64,000 bases of DNA from JAOSJL01 sp963704035 (GCA_963704035.1 CAVPGR010000002.1:930001-994000), one strand, 5' to 3'; shown: positions 9,385 through 17,803, numbered from the stretch's first letter. Notes: a model not told the origin generated them from the sequence alone. Made by a program: numbers and translations.

Positions 9385-9747
9385 TCAGGCCGCTTCGAGC
9401 GCCTCGCGGGCGATCTCGACGAGAACCCCGAAGGTCTCGTCGTCGCGGACGGCCAGGTCGGCCAGGATCTTGCGGTCGACCTCGACGTCGGCCCGCTTCA
9501 GACCCGCGATGAAACGTGAATACGAGATGTCGTGGTTCCGGCAGGCCGCGTTGATGCGCACGATCCACAGCCGGCGGAACTCGCCCTTGCGGGCCCGACG
9601 GTCGCGGTACGCGTAGCGCAACGAGTGCAGGACCTGCTCGTTCGCCTTGCGGTAGCTGCGCGAACGTGCGCCTGTGTAGCCTTTCGCCGCGTCGAGTACA
9701 TCGCTGCGGTGTCGCTTCGACGACACGGCCCGTTTCGCTCTGGCCAT
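9385..9747 (-). CDS. rplT: 50S ribosomal protein L20
   Basis: Binds 23S rRNA and is required early in large-subunit assembly. The 120-residue basic protein begins MARAKRAVSSKRHRSDVL and contains YRDRRARKGEFRRLWIVRINAA-like sequence (positions about 50-71), typical for L20. A good ribosome-binding site (AGGAGGC) precedes the ATG. It is the third gene of infC-rpmI-rplT. In many bacteria L20 represses this operon; whether it does here is not visible. Confidence 0.98.
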   Translation of the reverse strand: MARAKRAVSSKRHRSDVLDAAKGYTGARSRSYRKANEQVLHSLRYAYRDRRARKGEFRRLWIVRINAACRNHDISYSRFIAGLKRADVEVDRKILADLAVRDDETFGVLVEIAREALEAA

Positions 9748-9834
9748 GACGGTGCCTCCTGGTGTGGGTGTGGTGAGAAAGTCGCTCTTCGGCGTGCCGG
9801 CGCCGCTGTCGGGCGGTAGCCGGTACCGGTTCGC

Positions 9835-10029
9835 CTAGCGCCCCAGCAGCTTCTTGGCGTGCTCGCGCTGGCCGCCGGTGATCTCGGCGGGGCGCCCGAG
9901 ACGGCGCTTGCGCCGGCTCGACTTCTTCTTCAACAGGTGCGAGCGGTTGGGCTTACGGCGCCGGAGCTTGCCCGTGCCCGTGACCTGATACCGCTTGGCG
10001 GCACCCTTGTGTGTCTTCATCTTCGGCAT
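9835..10029 (-). CDS. rpmI: 50S ribosomal protein L35
   Basis: Small basic protein (64 residues) starting MPKMKTHKGAAKRYQVTGTG, the standard L35 N-terminus, followed by the RSHLLKKKSSRRKRRL core. Its ATG shares a base with the infC stop (TGATG), so it is coupled to infC translation. An 87-base gap without other features separates it from rplT. Confidence 0.98.
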   Translation of the reverse strand: MPKMKTHKGAAKRYQVTGTGKLRRRKPNRSHLLKKKSSRRKRRLGRPAEITGGQREHAKKLLGR

Positions 10030-10607
10030 CAGGCGACTCCCGTGTCGCTGGCGGGCGGCGCCGGTGCTGCCGGTGCCGGGCTCCGCCTCTTCGGCTTCTT
10101 GAGTGGATGGAGGACCATCGTCATGTTCCTGCCGTCTTGTTTGGGCGACTGGTCCACCGCAGCGAACTCGTCGACCTCGTCGGCGATCCGGTTCAGGATC
10201 CTCAACCCCAGTTCGGGATGGGCCTGTTCCCGGCCCCGGAACATGATCGTGACCTTGACCTTCGAGCCCTCCTTGAGGAAACGACCGACGTGGCGCATCT
10301 TCGTGTCGTAGTCACCGCCGCTGATCTTCGGCCTGAACTTCATCTCCTTGACCACGACGTTGCTGGCCTTCTTGCGTGACTCCTTGCGTCGCTGGTCCTG
10401 CTCGTACTTGAACTTGCCGAAATCCATGATTCGGCAGACGGGCGGGTCGGCGTCGGGAGCCACCTCCACGAGGTCGAGCCCCGTATCGGTGGCGATCGTC
10501 AGCGCTTCAGGAAGGGCCTTGATGCCCAGTTGCTCGCCGTCGGCGGCCACCAGGCGAACCTGGCGGGCGCGAATCCGGTCGTTGATCCTGGCGTCGGTGG
10601 AAGCTAT
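10029..10607 (-). CDS. infC: Translation initiation factor IF-3, AUA start
   Basis: IF-3 binds the 30S subunit and checks start-codon pairing. The protein reads ASTDARINDRIRARQVRLV from the proposed start, then GEQLGIKALPEALTIA, and the C-terminal domain KEMKFRPKISGGDYDTKMRH. The conserved RINDRIRA lies upstream of the first in-frame ATG/GTG/TTG that would be called by default (10550), so a start there would delete conserved sequence. The only codon with a well-placed Shine-Dalgarno (GAGGTGA, six bases between GAGGT and the codon) is ATA at 10605-10607. Rare starts on infC are known to give IF-3 autoregulation (AUU in Escherichia coli). Length from ATA is 192 residues. Confidence 0.9.
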   Translation of the reverse strand: MASTDARINDRIRARQVRLVAADGEQLGIKALPEALTIATDTGLDLVEVAPDADPPVCRIMDFGKFKYEQDQRRKESRKKASNVVVKEMKFRPKISGGDYDTKMRHVGRFLKEGSKVKVTIMFRGREQAHPELGLRILNRIADEVDEFAAVDQSPKQDGRNMTMVLHPLKKPKRRSPAPAAPAPPASDTGVA

Positions 10608-10618
10608 GTCGTCACCTC

Positions 10619-10671
10619 GTGTTCGATGGACTGTGCATGGTGTTCGATGAACTGTGCATGTTGAACTGTGC
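10619..10671. repeat. 21-bp tandem repeat in the infC leader
   Basis: Two copies of a 21-base unit (10619-10639, 10640-10660, one mismatch) and a partial third copy up to 10671. They lie just upstream of the infC Shine-Dalgarno. On the minus strand the unit contains ATGCACAGTTCATCGAACAC. The unit has no recognised function. Confidence 0.85.
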
Positions 10672-10706
10672 GCTGTGGAGCCGGGACTCGGGCGACGACG
10701 CGACGA

Positions 10707-10731
10707 CGGCGGACGCGTGACGCGTCCGCCG
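10707..10731 (-). promoter_or_regulatory. Perfect 11-bp hairpin in the infC leader
   Basis: Arms CGGCGGACGCG and CGCGTCCGCCG flank a three-base loop. It sits about 100 bases upstream of the infC start in the 285-base divergent region between infC and the DUF1844 gene. No T-run follows on the minus strand, so it is not a classic terminator. It may be a leader attenuator or an operator. The rest of 10672-10892 shows no recognised motif. Confidence 0.5.
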
Positions 10732-10892
10732 TGCAGGCCGGGTCGGGTCTCCCGGTCACATGCGGACCCGCCTCGCTCGCCCTCGACGGGACGGCGGCCG
10801 GGTGGGAGGACCTGCGACGGCTAACGTGCCGTGAGCGGCCTTCCACTTCCCAGATCTGTTGTCTCAACTCAACGAATTGTGAGGTTACCAGC

Positions 10893-11351
10893 GTGAGCAC
10901 CCTGTGGACGCCCTCGGGCGAGCACCGACCCGACGACGACAGCCCCGGAGGCCCTGCCCCGGGACCCGGTTCCCCAGCGAGCTCCCCTCCAGCTGAAGGC
11001 GCGCAGGGCGCCGCAGCTGATGATCCGGCCATGGCCGAGGCGGAGGAACAGCTCCGGGCGGTACGCGAAGAACTGATCCGCACCCCCGTGGTCGACATCA
11101 TCGCCAACCACGTCGTGGGTCTGTGGCAGTTGGCTGTTCTCCACCTCGATCCCGAAGGTGCCGGCGTACGGAACCTCGATGCCGCCCGCGTGGCCGTCGA
11201 TGCCGTGGCCGCCCTCGTCCGGGGCCTGGGCGAAGACCTCGGCCAGCATCAGGCGCCGCTCGAGGACGCCCTCGCCCAACTCCAGACGGCCTATGTCGAG
11301 ATCGCGGGCGCCGGATCGGGTGACGCGAACGGTAGCGGCCTCGACTCATAG
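10893..11351 (+). CDS. DUF1844-domain protein
   Basis: The only plus-strand gene in the window, divergent from infC. The 152-residue protein has a Pro/Gly/Asp-rich disordered N-terminus (about residues 1-45) and then an alpha-helical domain: TPVVDIIANHVVGLWQLAVL, NLDAARVAVDAVAALVRGLG, LEDALAQLQTAYVEIAG. Streptomyces and relatives keep a DUF1844 protein next to infC, and the helical pattern fits that family. The GTG start at 10893 has GAGGT seven bases upstream; an in-frame start at 10668 would lack homology and run through the infC leader. Function is unknown. The neighbour suggests a translation-related role, by inference only. Confidence 0.75.
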   Translation: MSTLWTPSGEHRPDDDSPGGPAPGPGSPASSPPAEGAQGAAADDPAMAEAEEQLRAVREELIRTPVVDIIANHVVGLWQLAVLHLDPEGAGVRNLDAARVAVDAVAALVRGLGEDLGQHQAPLEDALAQLQTAYVEIAGAGSGDANGSGLDS

Positions 11352-11371
11352 CTGCAGCGACGGCACGCTCG

Positions 11372-12580
11372 CTACGGCGGTTTGACCTCGAGTTCTCCTT
11401 CGGCGGTGAGTTTCGCCGTCCAGTGGTGTTCGTGGAGTTTGGTGTGATGCGCTCGGCAGACGAGCACGGTGTTGTCGAGCGATGTCGTGCCGCCGTTGGC
11501 CCAGTGCACGAGATGGTGGGCGTCGCACCAGCCCGGCGGCCGGTCGCATCCGGGCCAGGCGCAGCCTCGGTCGCGCACCACGAGTGCCCGGCGGATGGCC
11601 GGCGGAATGGTGGGCGTTTTTCGTCCGACGTCGAGCGCCTGGCTGTATCCGTCGGTGATGATGCGGCTGATACCGGCGTCACAGGCGAGGCGACGTGCGG
11701 CTTCGCCGCTGAGCGGTTCGCCGGTGTCGAATTCCGCAGCGGGCGCGCCCGCGCGGGCTTCGAGCGTGTCGAGCGGCACCAGGACCGACAGATGCGGCTT
11801 CTCGCCTCCCGAGGTGGGTAGCTGTCCGCTGTCGAGGCCCTGGCGGGCCAATTCCACGAGGGCGTCGGCACGACGGCGCGACGCCGTACATCTCGGGCCG
11901 TCCACCGGATCGGGGCTCATGAGCGAGTCCAATGCGGTCTTCACCACCGCTCCGCCTTCGGAGTCAAGTTCTGCGTCGAGGATGTAGGTGCCCTCGAGTG
12001 TCTGGGACATGTGCAGCTTGCGGCGACACAAGGCGGTCGTTTCGTCGGCGACGACGACCTGGGGTTCGACGGCATGACGCCAATGCGTCACGACCTTACG
12101 TAGCCGACCCGGATCGAGCTTTCTGGCGGCCTCCACGAAGATCTCCTCTCCGTCGGCCACCAACTGTGCAGCCCTGTCGGGATCGATCTCGTCGTATGGG
12201 CCGAGGCTCTCGCCGAGGTCCGTACCGTTGGCGATGACCCGGACGTGATCCGACGAGATCTCCCCGGCCGCTAACGCCTCGGCCGTGCGAGGAAGAAAAC
12301 GAAGACGTCGTGCGGTCTTGAGCTTTGCCGACGCTGCTGAGCCTGTCATGCGGCCGTGCTGGCGCAACCAGGCCTGACAGGTCGCCGAACCGTCGAGGCC
12401 CCACTCGCCTGACGCATCCAACTCCGCCAACGAAGCGGCCAGTCGGGCGTCGAAGCGCCGCGATTCTTCAAGGAGATCGAGATACTCGCGACCCAACGGG
12501 CCCACACCCGAACGCGTCTCCTCGCCCGGATCGGATTCCCCGGCGGAATCGAAGTCTTCGGCTGGTTCCTCCACTGCCAC
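11372..12580 (-). CDS. DUF222 protein with HNH endonuclease domain
   Basis: A member of the large actinobacterial DUF222-HNH (13E12-like) family: helical DUF222 region across most of the protein, then a C-terminal HNH nuclease motif CAWPGCDRPPGWCDAHHLVHW ... CRAHHTKLHEHHW (zinc cysteines/histidines and catalytic HH). Such proteins are often multicopy and some lie in or near mobile elements; the cellular role is poorly known. Start: GTG at 12580 has a strong Shine-Dalgarno (GGAGGAGGT, seven-base spacing); the frame is open to 12682 but upstream sequence is not family-like. The gene stands alone between the convergent DUF1844 gene and hisG. No flanking inverted or target-site repeats were seen. 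Confidence 0.85.
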   Translation of the reverse strand: MAVEEPAEDFDSAGESDPGEETRSGVGPLGREYLDLLEESRRFDARLAASLAELDASGEWGLDGSATCQAWLRQHGRMTGSAASAKLKTARRLRFLPRTAEALAAGEISSDHVRVIANGTDLGESLGPYDEIDPDRAAQLVADGEEIFVEAARKLDPGRLRKVVTHWRHAVEPQVVVADETTALCRRKLHMSQTLEGTYILDAELDSEGGAVVKTALDSLMSPDPVDGPRCTASRRRADALVELARQGLDSGQLPTSGGEKPHLSVLVPLDTLEARAGAPAAEFDTGEPLSGEAARRLACDAGISRIITDGYSQALDVGRKTPTIPPAIRRALVVRDRGCAWPGCDRPPGWCDAHHLVHWANGGTTSLDNTVLVCRAHHTKLHEHHWTAKLTAEGELEVKPP

Positions 12581-12844
12581 GACACCCACCTCCTCCCGAG
12601 ATTCGTTCACCCGCGCGAGAACAAGCGCACAGGCGAAAGCCATCGGGGGAAAAGACCGAGCGGAAGAAGAACCCCTCCACATCGACAGAATCAGCGTAGA
12701 ACCCCGGTGTGACAGTTATCCCGACGTTGGCACTTCTCGATGAAGAAGTCTCAGGTGGGAACGGAGAACATTTCTCGGGAGATCCTCAGGAGGCGGCGCC
12801 GCGCCGCGGTGCCCTGCCGGGCCGGCTCATTCCGGGCTCGGGCA

Positions 12845-13727
12845 TCAGTGCACGATCTTGGAGATCGGGATCTCGAGAATCCCGGTGGCACCGCCTTCGC
12901 GCAACGCCGGGATGAGGGTGTTGATCTGCGACGTGGGAACGACGGTCTCGACCGCGAATCCGCCGTTGCCCGCGAGTTCGTTGACTGTCGGAGCCCGCAG
13001 GGAGGGCAGGAGCGCTATCACGGTCTCCAGCCGCTCGCCGTCGACGTTCAACTTCACGAGGACTCGGCCCCGGGCCTCGAGGGTTCCGGTGAGCAGTGTC
13101 TCGATCTGCTCCATGGCACGGCGTCGTTCCGGATCGGCGTACGACTCCGGATTGGCCACGAGCTCGGTGTGAGAGAGCAGCACCTCGTCGACGATCCGCA
13201 GGCCCGCCGCCGCGCAGGGCACGACCCGTCTCGGTGATCTCCACGACCGCGTCGGCGATCTCGGGAACCTTCGCCTCCGTCGCCCCGTAGGAAAGCGTGA
13301 CCTGAGCATCGATCCCGAGCCGCTCGAAGTAGCGGCCCGTGAGACTCGGATACTCGGTGTGGACGCGCACTCCGTCGGCGAGATCGGTGGCGGACGTGAC
13401 CGTCGAGTCCTCGGCGACGGCGAGGACGATCCGGATCGGGCGCGCCGTGGCCTTCGAGTAGTGGAGCTGGGCGACCGTGGTGACGTCGGCCTGGGTCTCC
13501 TCGATCCAGTCGCGGCCGGTGATGCCGAGATCGAACAACCCGTCGGCGACGTACCGAGGGATCTCCTGAGGTCGCAGGATCCGGACCTCGGAGATCCGGG
13601 GGTCGTCGATCGCGGCGCGGTAATCGACATCGCTTCCACGCTGCACAGGGAGATCCGCCTCTTCGAACAGGGCGAGCGTGGAACGCTCGAGCGAACCCTT
13701 GGGCAGCACCAACCGGAGTGCGCTCAT
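12845..13727 (-). CDS. hisG: ATP phosphoribosyltransferase, frameshifted
   Basis: First enzyme of histidine synthesis: joins ATP and PRPP. The long, feedback-regulated form is present: LRLVLPKGSLERSTLALFEE at the N-terminus, the catalytic domains, and a C-terminal regulatory (ACT-like) domain with PSLRAPTVNELAGNGGFAV and INTLIPALREGGATGILE. At ITETGRAL the frame shifts: the sequence at 13203-13216 has one base too many (CGCGGCGGCGGG where CGCGCGGCGGG would read LRAAGLRIVDE). Uncorrected, the protein runs out of frame to 12786. The conserved continuation through 12845 argues for an intact gene with an indel error or a very recent lesion. The ATG overlaps the ribH stop by four bases. Confidence 0.88.
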
Positions 13728-14242
13728 GTGTTCCCGACCTCTCCGTCTCCTGAGCCGTCTCGTGAGCCGTCGCGAAGCCGCGCCATCAGGTCGGCCATCT
13801 CGAGTGCCGTCACAGCGGCCTCCTCGCCCTTGTTGCCCTCGGTGCCGCCTGCACGGGCGAGAGCCTGGTCCTCGTCGTCGGTGGTGAGAACGCCGAACAC
13901 GACGGGCACACCGGTGGCGAGCGCGGCTGTCATGACACCACGGGCCGCGGCGCCGGCGACGTAGTCGAAGTGCGGTGTACCACCACGCACCACTGCTCCC
14001 ACACAGACCACGGCGTCGAACTCCCCGCTACCGGCGCAGTGCTGGGCGACGAGAGGGAGCTCGAAGGCTCCCGGGACCCAGAACACGTCGATGTGATCGT
14101 CGGTCACGCCGTGTTCTCCGAACGACGCGAGCGCACCGTCGAGGAGTCGGTCGGTGATCTCCTTGTTGAATCTGCTGGCCACAACAGCGAAGCGGGCGTG
14201 ACCCGCGACGAGCCTGCCCTCGTGGCGGGCGTAAGTCCCCAC
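13724..14242 (-). CDS. ribH: 6,7-dimethyl-8-ribityllumazine synthase
   Basis: Condenses the ribityl-aminouracil with 3,4-dihydroxy-2-butanone phosphate; forms an icosahedral or pentameric shell. Visible: FAVVASRFNKEITDRLLDGA, VFWVPGAFELPLVAQ, CVGAVVRGGTPHFDYV and FGVLTTDDEDQALARAGG, all family landmarks; the catalytic histidine lies in the HFDYV motif. Residue length 172 is normal, with a Ser/Gly/Asp-rich tail. It directly abuts ribBA (start one base after the ribBA stop) and overlaps hisG. Confidence 0.97.
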   Translation of the reverse strand: MGTYARHEGRLVAGHARFAVVASRFNKEITDRLLDGALASFGEHGVTDDHIDVFWVPGAFELPLVAQHCAGSGEFDAVVCVGAVVRGGTPHFDYVAGAAARGVMTAALATGVPVVFGVLTTDDEDQALARAGGTEGNKGEEAAVTALEMADLMARLRDGSRDGSGDGEVGNT

Positions 14243-15469
14243 TCAGCTTCCTCCGCGACCGTCGTCCTCGATCTCGAGCAGGTGCCCCATCTTCTGCTGC
14301 TTCGTCCGTAGGTAGGCGATGTTCTCGTCGTTCGGTTCGGCCGCCAGGGGAACCCGCTCCACGATCTCCAGACCGTAGCCGTCGATGCCGCCGTACTTGG
14401 ACGGATTGTTGGTCAGGAGCCGCATGGTGGTCACACCCAGATCGACGAGGATCTGGGCACCGATGCCGTACTCGCGGGAGTCCACCGGGAAGCCGAGCTC
14501 GAGGTTGGCCTCCACCGTGTCGCGCCCTTCGTCCTGGAGCCGATACGCCCGGAGCTTGTGTCCGAGGCCGATGCCACGACCCTCGTGACCGCGCAGGTAC
14601 ACGACGATGCCTTGGTCCTCGGCGGCGATCTGGGCCAGGGCCAGATCCAGCTGGAAGCCGCAATCGCAGCGCATCGAACCGAAGACGTCACCGGTGAGGC
14701 ACTCGGAGTGCACGCGGACAAGGGTGTTCGTCTGACCGGCCACATCGCCACGGACAAACGCCATGTGCTCCGCACCGTCGAGCAGAGATTCGAACACGTA
14801 CGCGGTGAAGTCGCCGTGGCGCGTCGGGATCCGGGCTTCACTGACCCGGCGCACGAGCTTCTCCCTGTGGCGGCGGTACCGGATCAGGTCGGCGATCGAG
14901 ATCAGGACCAGGCCGTAGCGGGAGGCGAAATTCTCCAGATCCTCCAGGCGGGCCATCGTGCCGTCGTCGTTGACGACCTCGGAGAGCACCCCGGCGGTCG
15001 ACAGGCCGGCGAGGCGCGCGAGGTCGACGGCAGCTTCGGTGTGTCCCGCCCGCTTCAGCACCCCTCCCTCGCGGTAGCGCAGCGGGAAGATGTGCCCGGG
15101 CCGGGCGAGGTCGTCGGGTGCCGTCGAGGCGTCGATCAGTGCCCGGATCGTGGTACAGCGGTCGGCGGCCGAAATTCCCGTGGTCGTGCCCGCTTTGGCG
15201 TCGACCGACACTGTGAAGGCTGTGCGCTGACCCTCGGTGTTGTCGGCGACCATCTGAGGGAGCTGGAGCTCGTCGAGACGGTCACCGGTCGTCGAGACGC
15301 AGATCACCCCACTCGTGTGGCGCACCATGAAACCGAGCGCCTCCGGTGTGACGTTCTCGGCCGCCATGATGAGGTCGCCCTCGTTCTCACGGTCGGCGTC
15401 ATCGACGACGACGACCATCTCGCCGCGGCCGATCGCTGCGATGGCCTCCTCGATCTGATGGAAGGGCAT
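14243..15469 (-). CDS. ribBA: Bifunctional DHBP synthase / GTP cyclohydrolase II
   Basis: Supplies both precursors of riboflavin. The N-terminal half (about 1-200) is dihydroxybutanone-phosphate synthase with DDADRENEGDLIMAAE; the C-terminal half is GTP cyclohydrolase II with VRVHSECLTGDVFGSMRCDC (zinc cysteines) and GHEGRGIGLGHKL. The total of 408 residues fits the fusion. The catalytic residues of both halves are present. It starts one base after ribE stops, in the compact ribD-ribE-ribBA-ribH cluster. Confidence 0.97.
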   Translation of the reverse strand: MPFHQIEEAIAAIGRGEMVVVVDDADRENEGDLIMAAENVTPEALGFMVRHTSGVICVSTTGDRLDELQLPQMVADNTEGQRTAFTVSVDAKAGTTTGISAADRCTTIRALIDASTAPDDLARPGHIFPLRYREGGVLKRAGHTEAAVDLARLAGLSTAGVLSEVVNDDGTMARLEDLENFASRYGLVLISIADLIRYRRHREKLVRRVSEARIPTRHGDFTAYVFESLLDGAEHMAFVRGDVAGQTNTLVRVHSECLTGDVFGSMRCDCGFQLDLALAQIAAEDQGIVVYLRGHEGRGIGLGHKLRAYRLQDEGRDTVEANLELGFPVDSREYGIGAQILVDLGVTTMRLLTNNPSKYGGIDGYGLEIVERVPLAAEPNDENIAYLRTKQQKMGHLLEIEDDGRGGS

Positions 15470-15470
15470 G

Positions 15471-16076
15471 TCAGTGCTCCGATCGGTCGAGCAGCCGCTC
15501 GACGTACTTGGCCATGAGATCGACCTCGATGTTCACCCTGTCACCCTCGACGCGCCGGCCGAGAGTCGTCACGTCGGACGTGTGGGGAATCACGGCGACC
15601 CCGAAGGTCGAATCCGGGTCGGACACCTCGGTGACCGTGAGGCTCACGCCGTCGACGGCGACGGATCCCTTCTCGACGATGTAGCGACAGAGCTCTCCGG
15701 GAACCTCCACCACGAGCCGTGTCGATCCGTCGGGCTCGGCGGCCCGCACGACGACACGGCCGACGCCGTCGACGTGGCCCGACACGACGTGCCCGTCGAG
15801 CGTGTCCCCCACACGCACCGGGCGCTCCAGATTCACCGGGTCACCCGCCACGAGATCGCCCAGCGTCGTGCGGTCGAGTGTCTCGATGACGGCCTGGGCC
15901 TCCCACCAGTCGGTCCCGAGATCGGTGACGGTGAGACAGCATCCGTTCACCGCCACCGACGCCCCCTCGGACAGCCCGGGAACCGTGCGAGGTGCGTCGA
16001 TCCGCAGCGTTGCGCCCCCCGCCCGGGGTGTCACCTCGGTGACGGTGGCGAGTTCCTCGACGATGCCGGTGAACAT
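15471..16076 (-). CDS. ribE: Riboflavin synthase alpha subunit
   Basis: Dismutates two lumazine molecules to riboflavin. Begins MFTGIVEELATV, the classic N-terminus, and holds two lumazine-binding barrels of about 95 residues each with the paired motifs VAVNGCCLTVT and VAVDGVSLTVTEV. The length is 201 residues. The start codon touches the ribD stop. Some databases call this gene ribC. Confidence 0.97.
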   Translation of the reverse strand: MFTGIVEELATVTEVTPRAGGATLRIDAPRTVPGLSEGASVAVNGCCLTVTDLGTDWWEAQAVIETLDRTTLGDLVAGDPVNLERPVRVGDTLDGHVVSGHVDGVGRVVVRAAEPDGSTRLVVEVPGELCRYIVEKGSVAVDGVSLTVTEVSDPDSTFGVAVIPHTSDVTTLGRRVEGDRVNIEVDLMAKYVERLLDRSEH

Positions 16077-17215
16077 CAGGCCACCGCCGCGTCGTGCGGG
16101 AGGTCGTAGTCGAGCCGCAGGTCGTCACCGAGTCGTGTCACGCCTGTGGGGGTCAGGCGGGGCGCGTCGGCCAGGCCTGCGGGTCCGGACCCCCCGAACA
16201 TGGCAGTGGCGGCGCTGCCCAACAGAAGGGGGGCCAGGTAGAGCACGATCCTGTCGACGAGCCCGGCGCGCACGAAGCTGCCGAACACGGTGGGCCCGCC
16301 CTCCAGGAGGAACTGGAGGACGCCGCGGCCGCCGAGGTACTCCACGACTCCGCCCGGATCGACCCCCGGGCCGTCGGCGGCGGCATCGAGGACGACAACC
16401 TCGGCACCGGCCCCTTCCCACGCGGAGCGGACCGTGGCGGGAGCCGCCTCGGTCGTGCACACGAGGGTGGGGGCCACGTCCGTGTCGAACAGTGCTCCGG
16501 TGGCGGGGACCCGACCCGAGGAGTCCATGACGACCCGGAGCGGTGGATCAGGAGGTGGGGCGACGTCACGGACGTCGAGGCGCGGATCGTCGGCCAGAGC
16601 CGTCTCCGCACCGACGCCGACCGCCTGTGACAAAGCGCGTAGTGCGTGACCGTCAGCGCGGGCGCGCTCGCCGGTCACCCATCGTGCACCGCCGTCGGCG
16701 CCTGCCACACGGCCGTCCAGGCTCTGGGCGATCTTGGCCACCACGAACGAGCGTCCCCGACGACGGTGCATCAGATACGGGGCCAGGGAGCGTGCGGCGT
16801 CGTCGGCGCCGGGACCGACCTGCACGTCGATGCCCGCCTCCCGCAGGCGAGCGATCCCCCGACCGGCCACGTGGTCGTCGGGATCCTCGAGGCACACGAC
16901 CACCCGGGCCACTCCGGCCTCGATCAGGGCGTCGGCGCACGGGGGCGTCCGCCCGTGGTGCGAACAGGGCTCGAGGGTGACGACGGCGGTCGCGCCCCGG
17001 GCGGCGAGGCCCGCCTCGGCCAGAGCGTTGATCTCGGCGTGGGACCCGCCGGGCGGGTCGGTACGACCTTCACCGACCGCCCGTTCGTCGTTCAGCAGCA
17101 CGCAGCCGACCCACGGGTTGGGCGGAGCCTGGATGCGCGATACCTCTCCCAGCGCGACGGCGCGGGCCAGAGCCTCCCGAAGTGGTGTCCCTGCTCCCGG
17201 GCTGCCAGATTCCAC
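16076..17215 (-). CDS. ribD: Riboflavin-specific deaminase / reductase
   Basis: Bifunctional: an N-terminal zinc deaminase opens the pathway after GTP cyclohydrolase (SHAEINALAEAG and PCSHHGRTPPCADALIEAGV give the His/Cys/Cys zinc site), and a C-terminal NADPH reductase (from about residue 150, VVAKIAQSLDGRVAG) reduces the ribosyl group. The GTG at 17215 is chosen because GGAGG lies seven bases upstream; the open frame continues to 17275 but has no homology there. It is the first gene of the riboflavin cluster, with a TACAAT -10-like box and a palindromic operator-like site just upstream. Confidence 0.94.
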   Translation of the reverse strand: MESGSPGAGTPLREALARAVALGEVSRIQAPPNPWVGCVLLNDERAVGEGRTDPPGGSHAEINALAEAGLAARGATAVVTLEPCSHHGRTPPCADALIEAGVARVVVCLEDPDDHVAGRGIARLREAGIDVQVGPGADDAARSLAPYLMHRRRGRSFVVAKIAQSLDGRVAGADGGARWVTGERARADGHALRALSQAVGVGAETALADDPRLDVRDVAPPPDPPLRVVMDSSGRVPATGALFDTDVAPTLVCTTEAAPATVRSAWEGAGAEVVVLDAAADGPGVDPGGVVEYLGGRGVLQFLLEGGPTVFGSFVRAGLVDRIVLYLAPLLLGSAATAMFGGSGPAGLADAPRLTPTGVTRLGDDLRLDYDLPHDAAVA

Positions 17216-17234
17216 GTCACCGCCTCCGAGTGGA

Positions 17235-17250
17235 ATTGTAACACGTTCTA
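17235..17250 (-). promoter_or_regulatory. Putative ribD promoter -10 with AACnnGTT operator
   Basis: On the minus strand, TAGAACGTGTTACA (17237-17250) matches the TNNAACNNGTTNNA pattern of KstR-type TetR-family operators, and it overlaps TACAAT (17235-17240), a good -10 eight bases upstream of the ribD Shine-Dalgarno. No convincing -35 was found. No FMN riboswitch sequence is present between the MoaB-like gene and ribD. Which repressor binds is unknown. Confidence 0.4.
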
Positions 17251-17312
17251 TTTCTGGTCGGCTGGTGGAACGCATGACCCGGCGGCCTCACGCTACGCAG
17301 GTCAGACGACAC

Positions 17313-17789
17313 TCAATGCGGCCTCCCCCCGGCCAGGAGCTCCAGCGCGTGGGGTACCGCCGGCAGGATCACCTCGAGACACTCGATCGCCCCCGTCGAC
17401 GAGCCGGGCAGGTTGCAGACGAGAACGGCGCCCCGGCTCCCACACACCGAGCGGCTCAGCATCCCGAGCGGCCGGTCGGCGTCACTGACCCGGCGCATGG
17501 CCTCCGCCAGACCCGGAGCCTCGCGGTCGATCGCCGCCCGCGTGCCTTCCGGAGTGAGATCCCGGGGGCCGAAGCCGGTTCCACCGGTCGTGACGAGAAG
17601 GCCCTCGAAGTCCGCCGTCATCTGGCGGATTGCGTCGGCGACACTCTGAACACCGTCGGCCACGACGCGGCGTTGAGCGAGCTCGTAGCCGGCCTTCCCG
17701 AGTCGGGCAACGAGGGCGTCGCCCGAGCGGTCTTCGCGGGTTCCCGCCACGACGCCGTCGGAGACGGTCAGAACCTTGCAGGCGAGCAA
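17313..17789 (-). CDS. MoaB/MogA-family molybdopterin protein
   Basis: Small molybdopterin-binding fold protein that adenylates or binds molybdopterin in molybdenum cofactor synthesis. VLTVSDGVVAGTREDRSG, LLVTTGGTGFGPRDLTPEG (the GGTG motif) and VLVCNLPGSSTGAIECLE are clear. The start is doubtful: TTG at 17789 with GAGGG seven bases upstream gives 158 residues, while a longer frame overlaps the upstream response regulator. It could also be a CinA-N-like protein, but the length fits MoaB/Mog. No other molybdenum genes are in the window. Confidence 0.85.
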   Translation of the reverse strand: MLACKVLTVSDGVVAGTREDRSGDALVARLGKAGYELAQRRVVADGVQSVADAIRQMTADFEGLLVTTGGTGFGPRDLTPEGTRAAIDREAPGLAEAMRRVSDADRPLGMLSRSVCGSRGAVLVCNLPGSSTGAIECLEVILPAVPHALELLAGGRPH

Positions 17790-17803
17790 CGTGGCCCTCG
17801 TCT

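Noticed and set aside
10604..11107. Minus-strand 167-residue frame across the infC leader
   Set aside because: It is antisense to the DUF1844 gene, low-complexity, and ends in the infC ribosome-binding region without homology.
11372..12580. Mobile element or intron around the DUF222-HNH gene
   Set aside because: No flanking inverted or direct repeats, intein motifs or interrupted host gene were seen.
12786..12844. hisG extending to 12786 as a longer protein
   Set aside because: That reading is the out-of-frame tail after the indel near 13210. The conserved C-terminus ends at 12845 in the neighbouring frame.
17216..17312. FMN riboswitch before ribD
   Set aside because: The conserved FMN-aptamer blocks (such as GGGGCGGGGTGAAA-like and CGGCGG) are not found in this short region.
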